From Sphingomonadaceae bacterium (GTDB lineage: Bacteria; Pseudomonadota; Alphaproteobacteria; Sphingomonadales; Sphingomonadaceae): 64,000 nucleotides of DNA. Shown piece after piece: positions 18,971 through 28,608 of this stretch. The notes under the pieces were generated by a model. That model saw only the letters and a program-made list of their open reading frames with translations, was not told where the DNA came from and searched no databases. How positions within the stretch are numbered: position 1 is the first letter of the stretch; each line of letters starts with the position of its first letter. The stretch is from contig JAKFUU010000012.1 of the NCBI GenBank assembly GCA_021732525.1, positions 62,001 through 126,000 on the forward strand, given 5' to 3'. The position numbers and the translations under genes were made by a program.

Positions 18971-20684
18971 AATAGTCCTCGATTTTTTGCTGGAGATCGC
19001 TCGCGACCGCGAGTTCGTCGGGCAGCCGCGCCGCCTCGGTGAACTCGGCATAGACCTCGCTGAAATCCATCTGACTGAGATCGAGCCGCGAGAATTCCTC
19101 GAGGGTGAAGCCCCGGCATTGCTCGGTCTTGGGCTTTGCCCACGGCTTGTTCAGCTGCTTGCGACCCTGCTCCTGCAGGATCCGCGATAGTTTGGATTCA
19201 AAGCAGCAATAGACCTTCTTCTTGGTCAGGCAGACGCCGAGAAAACTGTCCGAGCAATAGGTGCCGACATAGGCGCACAGGCCTTGCGCATCGCGTTCAT
19301 GGAGGAGCATTTCCTCGCGGCTGCAGCCAAGGCTGACCAGCAGCTGGATCCCCGGGATCAGCGGAAAGCCCTTGCCCTTGCAGCAGTTGAGCACGCCAAA
19401 GACCTTGGAGGAACATGTGTTTCGCGTGCCCTTGAACAGAGTGAGGTTGTCGGGATCGAACTCGCGGCGAGCTTGGTCCATGGCATTGAGCGCGACCACG
19501 GCGTCCTTGAATTCGTCATTGGCTTCGCGCGCGATCGTCTCGCAGGAGCCGTCGATGCAGTAGACATCGGCGTCGCAGATGAACTGGTTGGGGCTGCCTG
19601 GTTGATCGGGCACCGGGCAGTCATAGACCCGCTCCCAGGTGCGGCACGGTTCGCCCGACAGACACTCCTCGCCTACCAAGTTGCAGCCCGGCGTTGTCTC
19701 GAGCGTCTGGCAATCTTGGGCTTCGACATATTGCGCGCAGGCGTACTGCCGTTCCCACCCCCAGCAGGGCTGCGTGACGGCAACGCCGTCGATGATCCGG
19801 GTGACCGGATCGTTGTCAGTGCAGACCTCGGTGGTCTGGCGGCAGCTATTGTCCGATGCGAGGCTGGCACACCGGCTTTCGTCGCGATTGGTGGTAATGC
19901 TCCGCGTCGCGACGATGTTCTGAAGTTCGCCGCCCGTAACCGGGGCGGGGCAGTACATGACGCTGATGGGGTTTCCGGGCTCTGCACAGAAGCGCGGGCC
20001 GCCAAAGTCAGCCCATTGCAGGCAAGGACCTTCGATAAAGCCCGTGCGCTCGCAGCCTGCAGCGTCGAAGCGCGTGCAGCTTTCCTGATCACCGGAGCCG
20101 AATTCGCTGCACCAATAGATATAGCGGGTCTGTGTCTCAACGGTGACATCGAGCGGGATCGCACAGCTGCGCGTCTCCTCGCTGGCGGTGTAGCCGACAT
20201 TGCAGGTTGCCATGTAGCGCGCAGCCGACCCGTTGCCGGGTGGTAGCGGGACGCAGCGGCCCTGCGAGCCGCTGACGCTCATGCCGCTGGTAAAGGCGAG
20301 CGGATCGGTGTTGATCAGATCGCTGCGCGCGATCACGGCATCGAGATCCTGGGGCGCGAAGCGGGCGCGGCGATCCATGGACTCGCGCATCGCGCGATAG
20401 CCACTGTGGCCATTGGCCTGACTGGCCGCTTCGCGCTCCATGCGTGCCGGATCATCGAAATAGCGTGCTTCGCCTGGGTCGCTGCTGAAATTGGGAATGC
20501 GGCTCGCATCGGGGCGTGTGGTTGCGGCGCTTTGCGCAGCCGCCGCCTGTTCGCGCCCGAACGCCTTCCCGTCAGCCTTGGCCGCGTCGGTGCTGCCTGG
20601 GGCTTGCGGCGCATTCTGCGCCTCGGCCGCAGGTGCAAGCCACACTCCGAAGGCAGCGAACCCGGTGATGAGAGTTCGGATCAT
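18951..20684 (-). CDS. traN: TraN, cysteine-rich outer-membrane mating-pair stabilisation protein
   Basis: 577 residues (F TraN 602). A signal peptide (MIRTLITGFAAFGVWLAPAAEAQ) is followed by an Ala-rich linker and then a long Cys-rich region (CNVGYTASEETRSC, CQTLETTPGCNLVGEEC, CDADVYCIDGSC, and more). TraN sits in the outer membrane of the donor and recognises recipient surface proteins. The C-terminal part with VFGVLNCCKGKGFPLIPG and YCCFESKLSRILQEQG is the conserved TraN core. The ATG overlaps the trbC stop. Confidence 0.94.
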   Translation of the reverse strand: MIRTLITGFAAFGVWLAPAAEAQNAPQAPGSTDAAKADGKAFGREQAAAAQSAATTRPDASRIPNFSSDPGEARYFDDPARMEREAASQANGHSGYRAMRESMDRRARFAPQDLDAVIARSDLINTDPLAFTSGMSVSGSQGRCVPLPPGNGSAARYMATCNVGYTASEETRSCAIPLDVTVETQTRYIYWCSEFGSGDQESCTRFDAAGCERTGFIEGPCLQWADFGGPRFCAEPGNPISVMYCPAPVTGGELQNIVATRSITTNRDESRCASLASDNSCRQTTEVCTDNDPVTRIIDGVAVTQPCWGWERQYACAQYVEAQDCQTLETTPGCNLVGEECLSGEPCRTWERVYDCPVPDQPGSPNQFICDADVYCIDGSCETIAREANDEFKDAVVALNAMDQARREFDPDNLTLFKGTRNTCSSKVFGVLNCCKGKGFPLIPGIQLLVSLGCSREEMLLHERDAQGLCAYVGTYCSDSFLGVCLTKKKVYCCFESKLSRILQEQGRKQLNKPWAKPKTEQCRGFTLEEFSRLDLSQMDFSEVYAEFTEAARLPDELAVASDLQQKIEDYYARATN

Positions 20685-21445
20685 TGGTCCGCTCCCTTGA
20701 GACGAACAAGATGCTGCGAGGCGATGCGCGCGGCAGGGCCGCCGCCCCGCGCGATCGTTTCAAGCGCGAAATCGGCCGTCACATTGCCGCTGAGGCGGTC
20801 ATGCGGCGGGATTTGCGTCTGGCAGTCGAACCCGTCGCAGAGGTCGAAGTCGGTACTTGCGACGACATAGGTCGGAACTGCAGTGACGTTGAACGCCCGG
20901 AACAGCCGGGGATCGATCCCGACGCTGCCAATCTGGTCCTGATCCAGCGCAACCTTGCTGAGCGCTTCGGTCAGCACCTTGGCGCTTCCCGCCGGAAAGC
21001 CGCGCAGCGCCACAACGCCGCCAGCGGCATTCACACGGGTGATCATGTCGCGCAGCGCCTGAGGCGGCATCGATAGCGAGGCAAAGGCAATGAAGCGCGG
21101 CGCTTCACCGAGATTGCCTTTGGCCGCTGTCCCGGCGGCGGCCACCATCTGATCGAAATCGAAGATCGGGTCTGACGGCTGCGGGGCCGCAGTCGGGGTC
21201 GTCCGCGCATACTGCTGGCCATGCGCCTTGGCCTGATCGGCAGTCGCATCTGCCTGCTCCATGACCGCTTTGGCCCGCGTGCGCGCAGCGGCAGCCAGCG
21301 CTTCGGCTTCGCCAGTGCCGCTCTGCGCCTTTGCGCGAATGGCCGCGAGATCAAGCTCGGGCTCGATCGTCTGCGCGGCTGCGCCTGCGAGAGCCGATGC
21401 GGCGGCGAGGCCCGTGCAAACAAGGATTTGGGGGAGCATCTTCAT
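20681..21445 (-). CDS. trbC: TrbC, F-type pilus assembly protein
   Basis: 254 residues from ATG at 21445, which overlaps the traU stop (ATGA). The start opens a signal peptide (MKMLPQILVCTGLAAASALAGAAAQ). After an Ala-rich helical linker comes the thioredoxin-like type-F TrbC domain (FIAFASLSMPPQALRDMITR, GGVVALRGFPAGS, IDPRLFRAFNVTAVPTYVV). TrbC is periplasmic and interacts with TraW; in some elements the two are fused. The frame continues upstream inside traU without family sequence. Confidence 0.93.
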   Translation of the reverse strand: MKMLPQILVCTGLAAASALAGAAAQTIEPELDLAAIRAKAQSGTGEAEALAAAARTRAKAVMEQADATADQAKAHGQQYARTTPTAAPQPSDPIFDFDQMVAAAGTAAKGNLGEAPRFIAFASLSMPPQALRDMITRVNAAGGVVALRGFPAGSAKVLTEALSKVALDQDQIGSVGIDPRLFRAFNVTAVPTYVVASTDFDLCDGFDCQTQIPPHDRLSGNVTADFALETIARGGGPAARIASQHLVRLKGADQ

Positions 21446-22458
21446 AGCGCGCAGCAGTTCCGTTTGCGCCAGACCAGGTAGCCCATGTCCTCGCCAATGG
21501 CGGGGTAGACCTGTCCTGCTGACATGAAGGTGGTGGAGGCGCCAATCGGCGCGCAGGCATAGCGGCCCTTGGTCTGCGGATTGGGATTGGTGGCCTGAAA
21601 GCGGTATTGCTGCTTGCGCATTACCGGCATGAGGTACTTGCCGCACAATCCCTTGCTGCCCATCGTGCCCCAAGCGACGAGCTGGCGGTGAAGCTTGTAG
21701 GAGAAGCGCGACAGCGCGAGCCGAGAGGCCTGCACATGGCCGATGGTCGCCGAGACATTACCATTGAGCGGATACATCGTCCCCTGGCACCCTGCGCACC
21801 AGAACAGGTCATCTACTGGCAGCTTCGTTGTCGCCGAGGCGCAGTCGGCGGCGCAGGCCGCGAGCGCCAGCGGATTGGCAAAGAGCACGCTTTCGGGATT
21901 GATGATCGCGGTGAGCTCGCTGTCCTGCCACAGCGGATCGATCTCGCTCACGTAGAGGATGTCGACCGAGCCTGCCTCAAGGCACAAGAAATCCGCGACC
22001 AGCTCCATCCAGTAGATGAGCGGGTAGGCGTACCAGTGGACATGCCACTGCGAATGGTACTGCGTGGCGCCGCCCACAGCCGAAGGCCCGGCCATGGTCT
22101 TAAACCCGATGTCGAACCCGGGATCGATCTTCATGCCGCCGAGATTGACGAAGCACCACGGCTTCATGCTGACATCGGCGAGGCGCACCGGCTCCCAGAA
22201 GCCCATCGCGATCCCCGGTCTGATCCCGCACAGGCACACGGGAAGATCCGGGTTGTCGGGGTCAGGGCGGTTCGATGGCCAGATCTTGAGACTGCCGACC
22301 GAAATCGGGAAAAGGCACGACCAGCAGATATCGGTGATCGGGTTGACGAACTTGCCGGTGCATTTGCCCGGGCCCGCGTCAGCACTTGCCGGCGAGCTGA
22401 TCGCCAACATCAAGAGTGCGGCGCAAATCCATCTTAAGATGGTGCTTTGTCGGTTCAT
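21442..22458 (-). CDS. traU: TraU, F-type conjugation protein
   Basis: 338 residues (F TraU 330). A signal peptide (MNRQSTILRWICAALLMLAISSPASA) precedes CTGKFVNPITDICWSCLFPISVG, the family hallmark, and the protein is rich in cysteines (CLCGIRPG, CAADCASATTK, FWCAGCQGTMYPLNG). TraU is a periplasmic disulfide-rich protein needed for DNA transfer more than for pilus formation. The start overlaps the traW stop and the end overlaps the trbC start. Confidence 0.95.
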   Translation of the reverse strand: MNRQSTILRWICAALLMLAISSPASADAGPGKCTGKFVNPITDICWSCLFPISVGSLKIWPSNRPDPDNPDLPVCLCGIRPGIAMGFWEPVRLADVSMKPWCFVNLGGMKIDPGFDIGFKTMAGPSAVGGATQYHSQWHVHWYAYPLIYWMELVADFLCLEAGSVDILYVSEIDPLWQDSELTAIINPESVLFANPLALAACAADCASATTKLPVDDLFWCAGCQGTMYPLNGNVSATIGHVQASRLALSRFSYKLHRQLVAWGTMGSKGLCGKYLMPVMRKQQYRFQATNPNPQTKGRYACAPIGASTTFMSAGQVYPAIGEDMGYLVWRKRNCCAL

Positions 22459-23093
22459 GATGGGTCTCGACCTCCGGCTTTGACCGGTGTTTCGGTGATG
22501 CGAAGCATGCGGCCCTGCTGCTCGACCACGGCGGGCACGGCACGGATGCCGAAGTGCTTCACCAGCGTGCCGCCCTGATCGAAATAGAACCGGCGCTGGC
22601 GCGCTTTCATGAGGGCGAGCGGTGCGCCGCGCACGAGGATCAGCTTGGCATTCGTCTTGCCGAAGCGTGCGCTCGCCCAGGCCAGCTGCGCAGGATCGTC
22701 GCCGTCAAGGAACACCAGCGGTGCACGCAGGGAGACGGTATCGAGCGGATTGACCCGCGTGCCGGCCGCAATGATGATCCGGCCCTTGTCGTCGGCAATA
22801 TCGCGCTCGGCGCTGATGGTCGGATCGAGCTGCCAGCTGCGAAGACTTGCGGCATGGGTGATCCCGGCGACCGGCTCGGGCCGGTTGACCCGGGCAATCG
22901 TGCGCTGCTTGAGACGCTCATTGAGACGCGCGGTTTCGCCGCTTGCCTCGAGATGGCTGAGCCGCGCTTCAATCTGCTCGAGAAGATCGGGCTCGATCAC
23001 CGGCCAGAGTGTTCCGTGCTGGCCATAATCTTTCGCCGCCGCAGGCGCGCTGCAGGCGAGCACAATCAGGGTAGGGATGAGGAATGGCTTCAC
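22455..23093 (-). CDS. traW: TraW, F-type pilus assembly protein
   Basis: 212 residues (F TraW 210) from GTG at 23093, overlapping the stop of the peptidase gene upstream (GTGA). A signal peptide (VKPFLIPTLIVLACSAPAAA) leads to KDYGQHGTLWPVIEPDLLEQIEARL, the typical TraW start. The C-terminal half (LVFLDGDDPAQLAW, FGIRAVPAVVEQQG) is the conserved domain. Periplasmic partner of TrbC in pilus assembly. The longer frame upstream has no family similarity. Confidence 0.93.
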   Translation of the reverse strand: MKPFLIPTLIVLACSAPAAAKDYGQHGTLWPVIEPDLLEQIEARLSHLEASGETARLNERLKQRTIARVNRPEPVAGITHAASLRSWQLDPTISAERDIADDKGRIIIAAGTRVNPLDTVSLRAPLVFLDGDDPAQLAWASARFGKTNAKLILVRGAPLALMKARQRRFYFDQGGTLVKHFGIRAVPAVVEQQGRMLRITETPVKAGGRDPS

Positions 23094-23644
23094 AGGATCG
23101 GCCTCCCGGTCCCGAGAATGCTCTCGCGGCAAATCCACCCGATCGCGGCGTAGCGGCTGTCGAAGCCGTCCTTGTGCCGGGTGGTGACGAAGTAGCAGTT
23201 CTCGGGAACCTTGCCCGTGGGCCCTAGCGCCAGCGGTTCGCCGAGGCGGCTCATCGTCTTGGCCGTTGCCACAGCGCGGCCGTTCACATGGAACGTGCGG
23301 CCCTCGCGGGTCACGAGATCGCCGGGCATGCCGCTGACGATCTTGCCAAAGGGCTGGAGCCGCGTCCCGAAGTGCTTCTGGAGCAGCGGCGAGGCTGGCG
23401 GGGCGAAGAGAATGATGTCGCCGCGCTGAGGGAGCTCGTTGCGGCTCGTCCAGATCGCCCAAAAAGGCAGGCTCGGGCTGACATTGATCATCAACGCATG
23501 GCTGCTGGCAAAGCCGCTGAGTGCGGTGAGGCCAAACGCGCCCGCACCGACACACGCGAGGAGCGCAAGGCGGCGGGCCGTGGCCGAGCGGGCAAAGATG
23601 TCAGCGGCGCGCATCGGGACCACCGGCGATCCGGCGCGCGACAT
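23090..23644 (-). CDS. S26-family signal peptidase of the transfer operon (TraF/TrhF type)
   Basis: 184 residues if the first ATG is used; ATG at 23614 would give about 174 and a shorter overlap with trbI. One N-terminal membrane segment (LALLACVGAGAFGLTALSG) precedes NVSPSLPFW, whose Ser is the expected nucleophile, and GKIVSGMPGDLV, whose Lys is the expected general base. The C-terminus has YAAIGWICRESILGTGRP, the conserved GxG block. It is probably used for propilin or other exported Tra substrates. This protein is distinct from the thioredoxin-like TraF of this operon despite the shared name in the literature. Confidence 0.88.
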   Translation of the reverse strand: MSRAGSPVVPMRAADIFARSATARRLALLACVGAGAFGLTALSGFASSHALMINVSPSLPFWAIWTSRNELPQRGDIILFAPPASPLLQKHFGTRLQPFGKIVSGMPGDLVTREGRTFHVNGRAVATAKTMSRLGEPLALGPTGKVPENCYFVTTRHKDGFDSRYAAIGWICRESILGTGRPIL

Positions 23645-24002
23645 CGGCGCGCACGCTCTCAGTCAGATCGGGCGCGCTGCCCGAGACTACTGCTTCTGCG
23701 ACAAGCACCGTGCGGCCCTCGCGCCCCAGCGCTTGGACCGATGCCTCGACCGCCTTCAGATAAAGCTCGACCCGCATGCGGGTTTCTTCAGGAGGACGAC
23801 CGGCGCGCGCCTCAGCTTCGATGAATTCGCCCATGATCTGGCTCAGCTGGACTGTGACGACCTCGCGCTTTTCGAGCGTGAGCAGCCGATCGGTCGCCCA
23901 GACACCCCAAAGCGTGGAGCCGATCATGCTTGCTCCGAGCAGCATCGCAGTCGGGCTGAAAGCGAGGCCGCGCCACTTTTGTGTTGCCAATATGTTCCTC
24001 AC
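23601..24002 (-). CDS. trbI: TrbI, F-type transfer inner-membrane protein
   Basis: 133 residues, near the 128 of F TrbI. One membrane segment (FSPTAMLLGASMIGSTLWGVW) is followed by a periplasmic coiled-coil-like domain (LTLEKREVVTVQLSQIMGEF) and the VLVAEAVVSGSAPDLTESV block. TrbI affects pilus retraction. It overlaps the previous gene by 4 bases and the peptidase gene by up to 44. Confidence 0.82.
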   Translation of the reverse strand: MRNILATQKWRGLAFSPTAMLLGASMIGSTLWGVWATDRLLTLEKREVVTVQLSQIMGEFIEAEARAGRPPEETRMRVELYLKAVEASVQALGREGRTVLVAEAVVSGSAPDLTESVRADVARRIAGGPDARR

Positions 24003-24412
24003 TTCTTTTCTCCCGAAAGGTCGCGCTCGAGATCCCTGAGGAAGCGCGGCAGGCGCCAGGCTGCGATCAGTGTTGCGGCGGCGATCAGCACCAGCTTGAA
24101 CTCAGCGAGAAAGCTGACCTGCCGGGCGTAGTCCGCCGCGAGGAACCGCTCGGCCAGATTGGCGAGATGGGCAAAGAGGCTCGAACCATCGCCGCCCGCA
24201 ATCGCGAGAAAGAAGACCAGCGGCACACCGAGCGCCATCAGGTAGCTCGAACCCAGAAAGGTGCTGGCCCTCAGCGTGATAAAGCACATGTCCGCCGCGC
24301 GTGTGCGCCAGCCTTTGTGAGCCTTTTCGCCACGAAGCGCATGGAGCGCGTCGTCGTGCGCGGGGTTGTGCTTTGCGGCAGCAACCAGATGGATGGGCGG
24401 GGATGTGGTCAT
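23999..24412 (-). CDS. Unknown membrane protein in the transfer operon
   Basis: 137 residues with two hydrophobic segments (LGSSYLMALGVPLVFFLAIAG and FKLVLIAAATLIAAW) and a charged C-terminus. It lies between traC and trbI, where F has smaller accessory genes. The 4-base overlap with trbI and 28-base gap from traC show it belongs to the operon. I do not recognise a named family. It is probably an inner-membrane accessory of the secretion channel. Confidence 0.75.
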   Translation of the reverse strand: MTTSPPIHLVAAAKHNPAHDDALHALRGEKAHKGWRTRAADMCFITLRASTFLGSSYLMALGVPLVFFLAIAGGDGSSLFAHLANLAERFLAADYARQVSFLAEFKLVLIAAATLIAAWRLPRFLRDLERDLSGEKK

Positions 24413-24440
24413 GGAAGGTTATCCTCAGTGATCGGAATGG

Positions 24441-26990
24441 TCAGGACGATTGGCCAAAGGCGATGCGTTCGATCGCGTCAGCCAGCTGGTGTCCGCGCGC
24501 GACTTCGGCGTCGATCGCAGCAAAGGTGTCGGGAGAGCTCGAGAACAACGTCGATGAGTACGCGTCGAGCACGAGCCGTCCGATCGCTTCGACCTCCGGC
24601 CCCTTGATGAAGACCTCGGAATAGTCATTGCCCGAGCGCTTGAGGCTGCGGATCAGCGTCTCGGTGCGATCATCCATGTCGAGGCGCTTGGAGGCCTTGA
24701 AGTCGGCGATCGTCTCGGGCTTCTGCTGCAGGATCAGCATCCAGTCGCTGTTCTCAAGTGCGGCCGTGGCCCCGTCGGACTTGTAGTAGTCGTTCAGGGA
24801 CTGCGTCGCGGTCGCCAGCGCGCCGCCATATTTGCGGCAGGTGCGCGCATAGGTCTCGACGAACTCGCCCATCGAGCCGCCCTTCAGCATCGACCAGGCT
24901 TCATCGATCAGCAGCAGCTTGCGAACCTGCCGCGGCGTGCGCGTCATCGCCTGGCTGGTCATGAACATGATCGCCGAGAGCACGACAGCGCGCAGCTCTT
25001 CGCGCGCGCCTAGATCCGACATCTCGAAGACCGTGAAATCGCTGTCGAGCGCCAGGCTCGCCTCGCCCTCGAAAAAGGCGCCATAGGTCCCGCCTGCCAT
25101 GTACGGCGCGAGCGAGGTCGCAAGATCATCAGCCATGTCGTGCCCGGTAGCGCTGAGCGCTTCGCCGACACTCGTGACCGTTGCTGCGGTGCCGGCCTCG
25201 TTCCAGACGGTGTTGACCGCCCGGTCGATCAGCCCGCGCTCGATATCCGAGAGCGCCGCCGAATGCCGCGCCATCTGGCCGATGATGGCCTTGACCATCC
25301 CGAAGCAGTCGAGCCGATAATCCTCGTCCTCGGCAGCGCGCGCGGCATCGATCATCGAAAAGGGATTGAGGCAGAACCCCGCCTTCATCGTGAACTCGAC
25401 AAAGCGGCCGCCTTGCAGCTTGACCGAATGCTCGAAGCTGCGCCCGTCGTCGATCACGACCACCTGTGCGCCGGCACCGCGCAGCGCGGCGCACATTTCC
25501 TGAAGCAGCACCGACTTGCCCGATCCCGATTTGCCGCAGATCGCGACATTGTGGTTGCCCGCCTCATTCTCGAAAGGGGACCAGAAGAAGGGCTGACCGC
25601 GCCGTCCGACGAACAACAGGTGCGGGTGGGCGCTGCCGAGATATTCGCCCTGCATCGGGGCGACGTTGGCGGCCGTAGTGGAGAGCAGGGTGCGGAAGCG
25701 CTTCAGGCGCTCCATGTCGGCTCCGAGGCCGTCAGCAAGGGTCATCGGCATAGCGGCAAGCAGGCCCTGAATCTGGAGAAAGCGCTCGTCGGCAAGGTCC
25801 CAGCCTGCCGCCTTGTAGATCGACTTGATGGCGCGCTCGTCGCTGTCGCCGCGCCCCAGTGGCGAATAGGTGAGGAGGCCGTAGAAGACCCGCACGAGCC
25901 GCCGGCCCTCTTGCAGCTCTGCCTGGACATGCTGCCACTCGGCCGCCTGTTCGCCGATGCGCGGCAGGAACCGCGCGCTGCGCGTACCTGACAGGCTGGT
26001 GGTGCGCATAAACTTGAACCCGGCCTTCGCTTCGGCGGCCTCGCGGTCCGGATAGACAAGGCACAGCATCGTTGCCGCAGGGCAGGGGAAGCGCAGCTTG
26101 TCGGTGAACATGTCGCCGATCAGCCGCGCGCATTCCCACGGCGCCCAGCGGGCCGGCGTATTGCGTACCGAGAAATGCCGTACATCAAAGGCATCAGGAT
26201 AGATCGAACCGATCTCTGGCACGCCGGCATGGCTTTTGCCCGTCGGACGGAACCGCTCGGTCGCAAGCCGCATGCGATCTTCCTCGACAAGAAGCTCGAT
26301 ATCGTGGCGGATCGCCTGCGCCGCGATGGCATCATGGGGATTGTAGGCCGTCGTATCTTCCTGCGGCGCAGTGGTGGGTGAGGTAAGGTCATCAATCAGC
26401 GCGATCAGACCTTCAGGGCCGACTTCGACCACCCCGAGGTTCAGCGAGCGCAGCATGGCGATGAGCCCATCGCGGGTCTGCTTCAAGTCTTCATGGGAGA
26501 CATGCTTCGATGCCGGCACGCTGACCGAGACGATCACCTGGTGATGGCGCGCATGGAATGGCGCATCAGCCGAGCCCGACTGCCAAACGAGACCATAGAG
26601 GCGCTTGGCACGGTGGCGCGCAATCGCCCCATAAACACCGCCCTGAAGGTATCGCGGTGCAAACCACGGTCCGATAATCCGGCTGATGCGGGGGCTCGCC
26701 CAGTGCAGCACCTGAAGGCACGCGCCGGGCGGCAGACCCTCGGAGAAGAATTGGCCGAGGATCTCGCCAGTGCGCTCGTCGGCGCCGATCAGCGGCGTGA
26801 CCGACAACACAAAGCCTTCGGAGCGCGCGTTGAGGTACAGCCGGTTTGCCGGATCATAGACCCGGTAAGGCAGCCAGTCCGACAACAGGTCGAGCATCAG
26901 GGCTGGACGCCCCGCCTCGGCATGTTCGGCATCGCCCAGCAGACCACTGAGCACGGAATCGACGACAGTTTTGATCCGCTGCGCCATCAC
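24441..26990 (-). CDS. traC: TraC, VirB4-like ATPase of the F-type secretion system
   Basis: 849 residues (F TraC 875). Walker A is NVAICGKSGSGKSVLLQEM near residue 487. The Walker B region is KLLLIDEAWSMLKGG near residue 693, followed by RKYGGALATATQSLNDYY, typical of VirB4/TraC. The N-terminal half is the TraC-specific domain. It energises pilus assembly and substrate transfer at the inner membrane. The start overlaps the traV stop. Confidence 0.96.
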   Translation of the reverse strand: MMAQRIKTVVDSVLSGLLGDAEHAEAGRPALMLDLLSDWLPYRVYDPANRLYLNARSEGFVLSVTPLIGADERTGEILGQFFSEGLPPGACLQVLHWASPRISRIIGPWFAPRYLQGGVYGAIARHRAKRLYGLVWQSGSADAPFHARHHQVIVSVSVPASKHVSHEDLKQTRDGLIAMLRSLNLGVVEVGPEGLIALIDDLTSPTTAPQEDTTAYNPHDAIAAQAIRHDIELLVEEDRMRLATERFRPTGKSHAGVPEIGSIYPDAFDVRHFSVRNTPARWAPWECARLIGDMFTDKLRFPCPAATMLCLVYPDREAAEAKAGFKFMRTTSLSGTRSARFLPRIGEQAAEWQHVQAELQEGRRLVRVFYGLLTYSPLGRGDSDERAIKSIYKAAGWDLADERFLQIQGLLAAMPMTLADGLGADMERLKRFRTLLSTTAANVAPMQGEYLGSAHPHLLFVGRRGQPFFWSPFENEAGNHNVAICGKSGSGKSVLLQEMCAALRGAGAQVVVIDDGRSFEHSVKLQGGRFVEFTMKAGFCLNPFSMIDAARAAEDEDYRLDCFGMVKAIIGQMARHSAALSDIERGLIDRAVNTVWNEAGTAATVTSVGEALSATGHDMADDLATSLAPYMAGGTYGAFFEGEASLALDSDFTVFEMSDLGAREELRAVVLSAIMFMTSQAMTRTPRQVRKLLLIDEAWSMLKGGSMGEFVETYARTCRKYGGALATATQSLNDYYKSDGATAALENSDWMLILQQKPETIADFKASKRLDMDDRTETLIRSLKRSGNDYSEVFIKGPEVEAIGRLVLDAYSSTLFSSSPDTFAAIDAEVARGHQLADAIERIAFGQSS

Positions 26991-27721
26991 ATTGGCTCCT
27001 TGGAACCGGCTGCGCTGCTCTTCGCGGCCTCAATCGCCTCGATGCTGGGATAGGTCAGTGCGCTCTCCGAGGCAGAAGGCCGAGGGGCTCGATCATGCGG
27101 GGACACAGGCATGTCGAACCCCTCGGCCGCCGGTGCATCAGCACCGGCATCAGCCTCGCGCGCCGTGGAGGGGAGGGCCAGCGGCGAGGCCAAGGGGAAA
27201 AGGTCATCGGAAGGCGATGGCGTAAACAGCTGCGAGGGATCGTCCTGGCTGCCGGGTGCGCCATCGGGATTGGTGGTGGACACCGCTTGCTCTTGCGCTG
27301 CCTTCAGCTGACGGCGCAGCTGCCGCATCAGCGGCGTTGCAGCCTCACTGCCCGGCTTGCTGCGCAGCTCAGCCGCCCAGCGCGGGTTTTCGACGACTGT
27401 CCACGCCACCGCCTCATCGTGCAGCGTTCCGGTCTCATCGACACGAGCTGGAAATACGATCTTCAAGGTGCGCTCGGCCGTGCGCGCCTGATCGCCAGAG
27501 GCGACCATGCGCGGCGGGCGGATGGTGTTAGGGGGCGTTTCGGCCTGCCTGATTTCGCCCGCTGCGCGGCCATCAATGATGTGCGAGGGTGCGCAGCTGC
27601 CTTCAGGAGCGCGGCATTGGAACGAGCCTTCGACATTGGTGCCAAAGGTGGCGCAGCCGCTCAGCAACACGGCGAGGCTGGCGCACAGCGGAAGTCGAAA
27701 ATTGCGACGCATGGCGATCAT
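26987..27721 (-). CDS. traV: TraV, outer-membrane lipoprotein of the secretion channel
   Basis: 244 residues from ATG at 27721 (ATGA overlap with the dsbC-like stop). The N-terminus has a lipoprotein signal (RRNFRLPLCASLAVLLSGC, lipobox LLSGC). CRAPEGSCAPSHIIDGRAAG resembles the TraV CxxxxxxxC core. It is longer than F TraV (171 residues) because of a Pro/Ser/Asp-rich C-terminal tail. TraV anchors the TraK-TraB scaffold to the outer membrane. The extended frame upstream belongs to sequence antisense to nothing useful and is not used. Confidence 0.9.
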   Translation of the reverse strand: MIAMRRNFRLPLCASLAVLLSGCATFGTNVEGSFQCRAPEGSCAPSHIIDGRAAGEIRQAETPPNTIRPPRMVASGDQARTAERTLKIVFPARVDETGTLHDEAVAWTVVENPRWAAELRSKPGSEAATPLMRQLRRQLKAAQEQAVSTTNPDGAPGSQDDPSQLFTPSPSDDLFPLASPLALPSTAREADAGADAPAAEGFDMPVSPHDRAPRPSASESALTYPSIEAIEAAKSSAAGSKEPM

Positions 27722-28608
27722 CCTTTCTTGGTCGGGGTTGGGGTCGGCGCGGTCTTCCCGGAGAGGAAAGCGCGCAGCACATGCGCCGGACGGTAGCCCT
27801 CCAGCACAGCGCCATCGGACGGGCGCACGATCACCGGCGTGCCCATGAAACCATTGGCCTTCGCGAAGGCTTCGTTGGCATCGAGCCCGCTTGTGTCGCA
27901 GGGCCTCGGATTGGCGAGCGCAGTCCCGGCATAGGCCAGCCTCAGCGCAAGGTCGGGCTTCGGCGCACACAGCACCCGCTCGGCCTCGCGGCGGCTTTCC
28001 GGTCCGAAGATCGAGATCGGGCGTTCCTCGACCCGCGCGCCGATTTCCTTCAACTCCTCCTCGAGCTTCTTGCAATAGCCGCAGTTGAAGTCCGAAAAGA
28101 CCACGGCCTTCAGGCCGTTCGGCGGTCCCCAGGTAATCGCGCCATTGGCCGGAAGGCCTGCAAGCGAGACCTTTGTTGCCGCTGCGCGCGGGGCCTGCTG
28201 CCCTCTATCTTGCGGCTCCGCGCTGCGCGGCGCTCCTGCGGTCAAAAGGTCAGGATTGAGCTCCAGCAGCCGTGCAGCGGTCAGATCCTGCCGCGTCTCC
28301 ATGTCGTAGACACGGCCGATCACGAGATAGCGGGCTGCCCGGTCGACATAGAACAGCGTCGATTTGGAGGCGACCTCGCACAGGCCCCCGATCCCCTTGC
28401 AGTCGATCTGCGTGATCGGCGTCTTGGGCAGGCGCAGTTCGAGCGCCTTCTTGACGGTGTCCGTGTCCGCAGCCTTGGTGGTACTTGCAAAGCTGGCGGC
28501 AGCCCAGCCTGTGGCAGCTGACAGTGCTATGAGCGAGGCGATGGCGGCAGCAGGCCGGATCCAGCGCGGCGCCTTGCGCTTTGGGGAGTGGTTTGCGTCA
28601 AGGATCAT
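27718..28608 (-). CDS. DsbC-like disulfide isomerase of the transfer operon
   Basis: 296 residues. One N-terminal membrane or signal segment (AAAIASLIALSAATGWAAASF) is followed by a DsbC-like dimerisation part and a thioredoxin domain with FNCGYCKKLEEEL (CGYC active site, about residue 174) and the cis-Pro region FMGTPVIVRPSDG. It presumably shuffles disulfides in the Cys-rich TraN, TraU and TraH. It replaces the TrbB of F and sits between traB and traV with 4-base overlaps on both sides. Confidence 0.9.
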   Translation of the reverse strand: MILDANHSPKRKAPRWIRPAAAIASLIALSAATGWAAASFASTTKAADTDTVKKALELRLPKTPITQIDCKGIGGLCEVASKSTLFYVDRAARYLVIGRVYDMETRQDLTAARLLELNPDLLTAGAPRSAEPQDRGQQAPRAAATKVSLAGLPANGAITWGPPNGLKAVVFSDFNCGYCKKLEEELKEIGARVEERPISIFGPESRREAERVLCAPKPDLALRLAYAGTALANPRPCDTSGLDANEAFAKANGFMGTPVIVRPSDGAVLEGYRPAHVLRAFLSGKTAPTPTPTKKG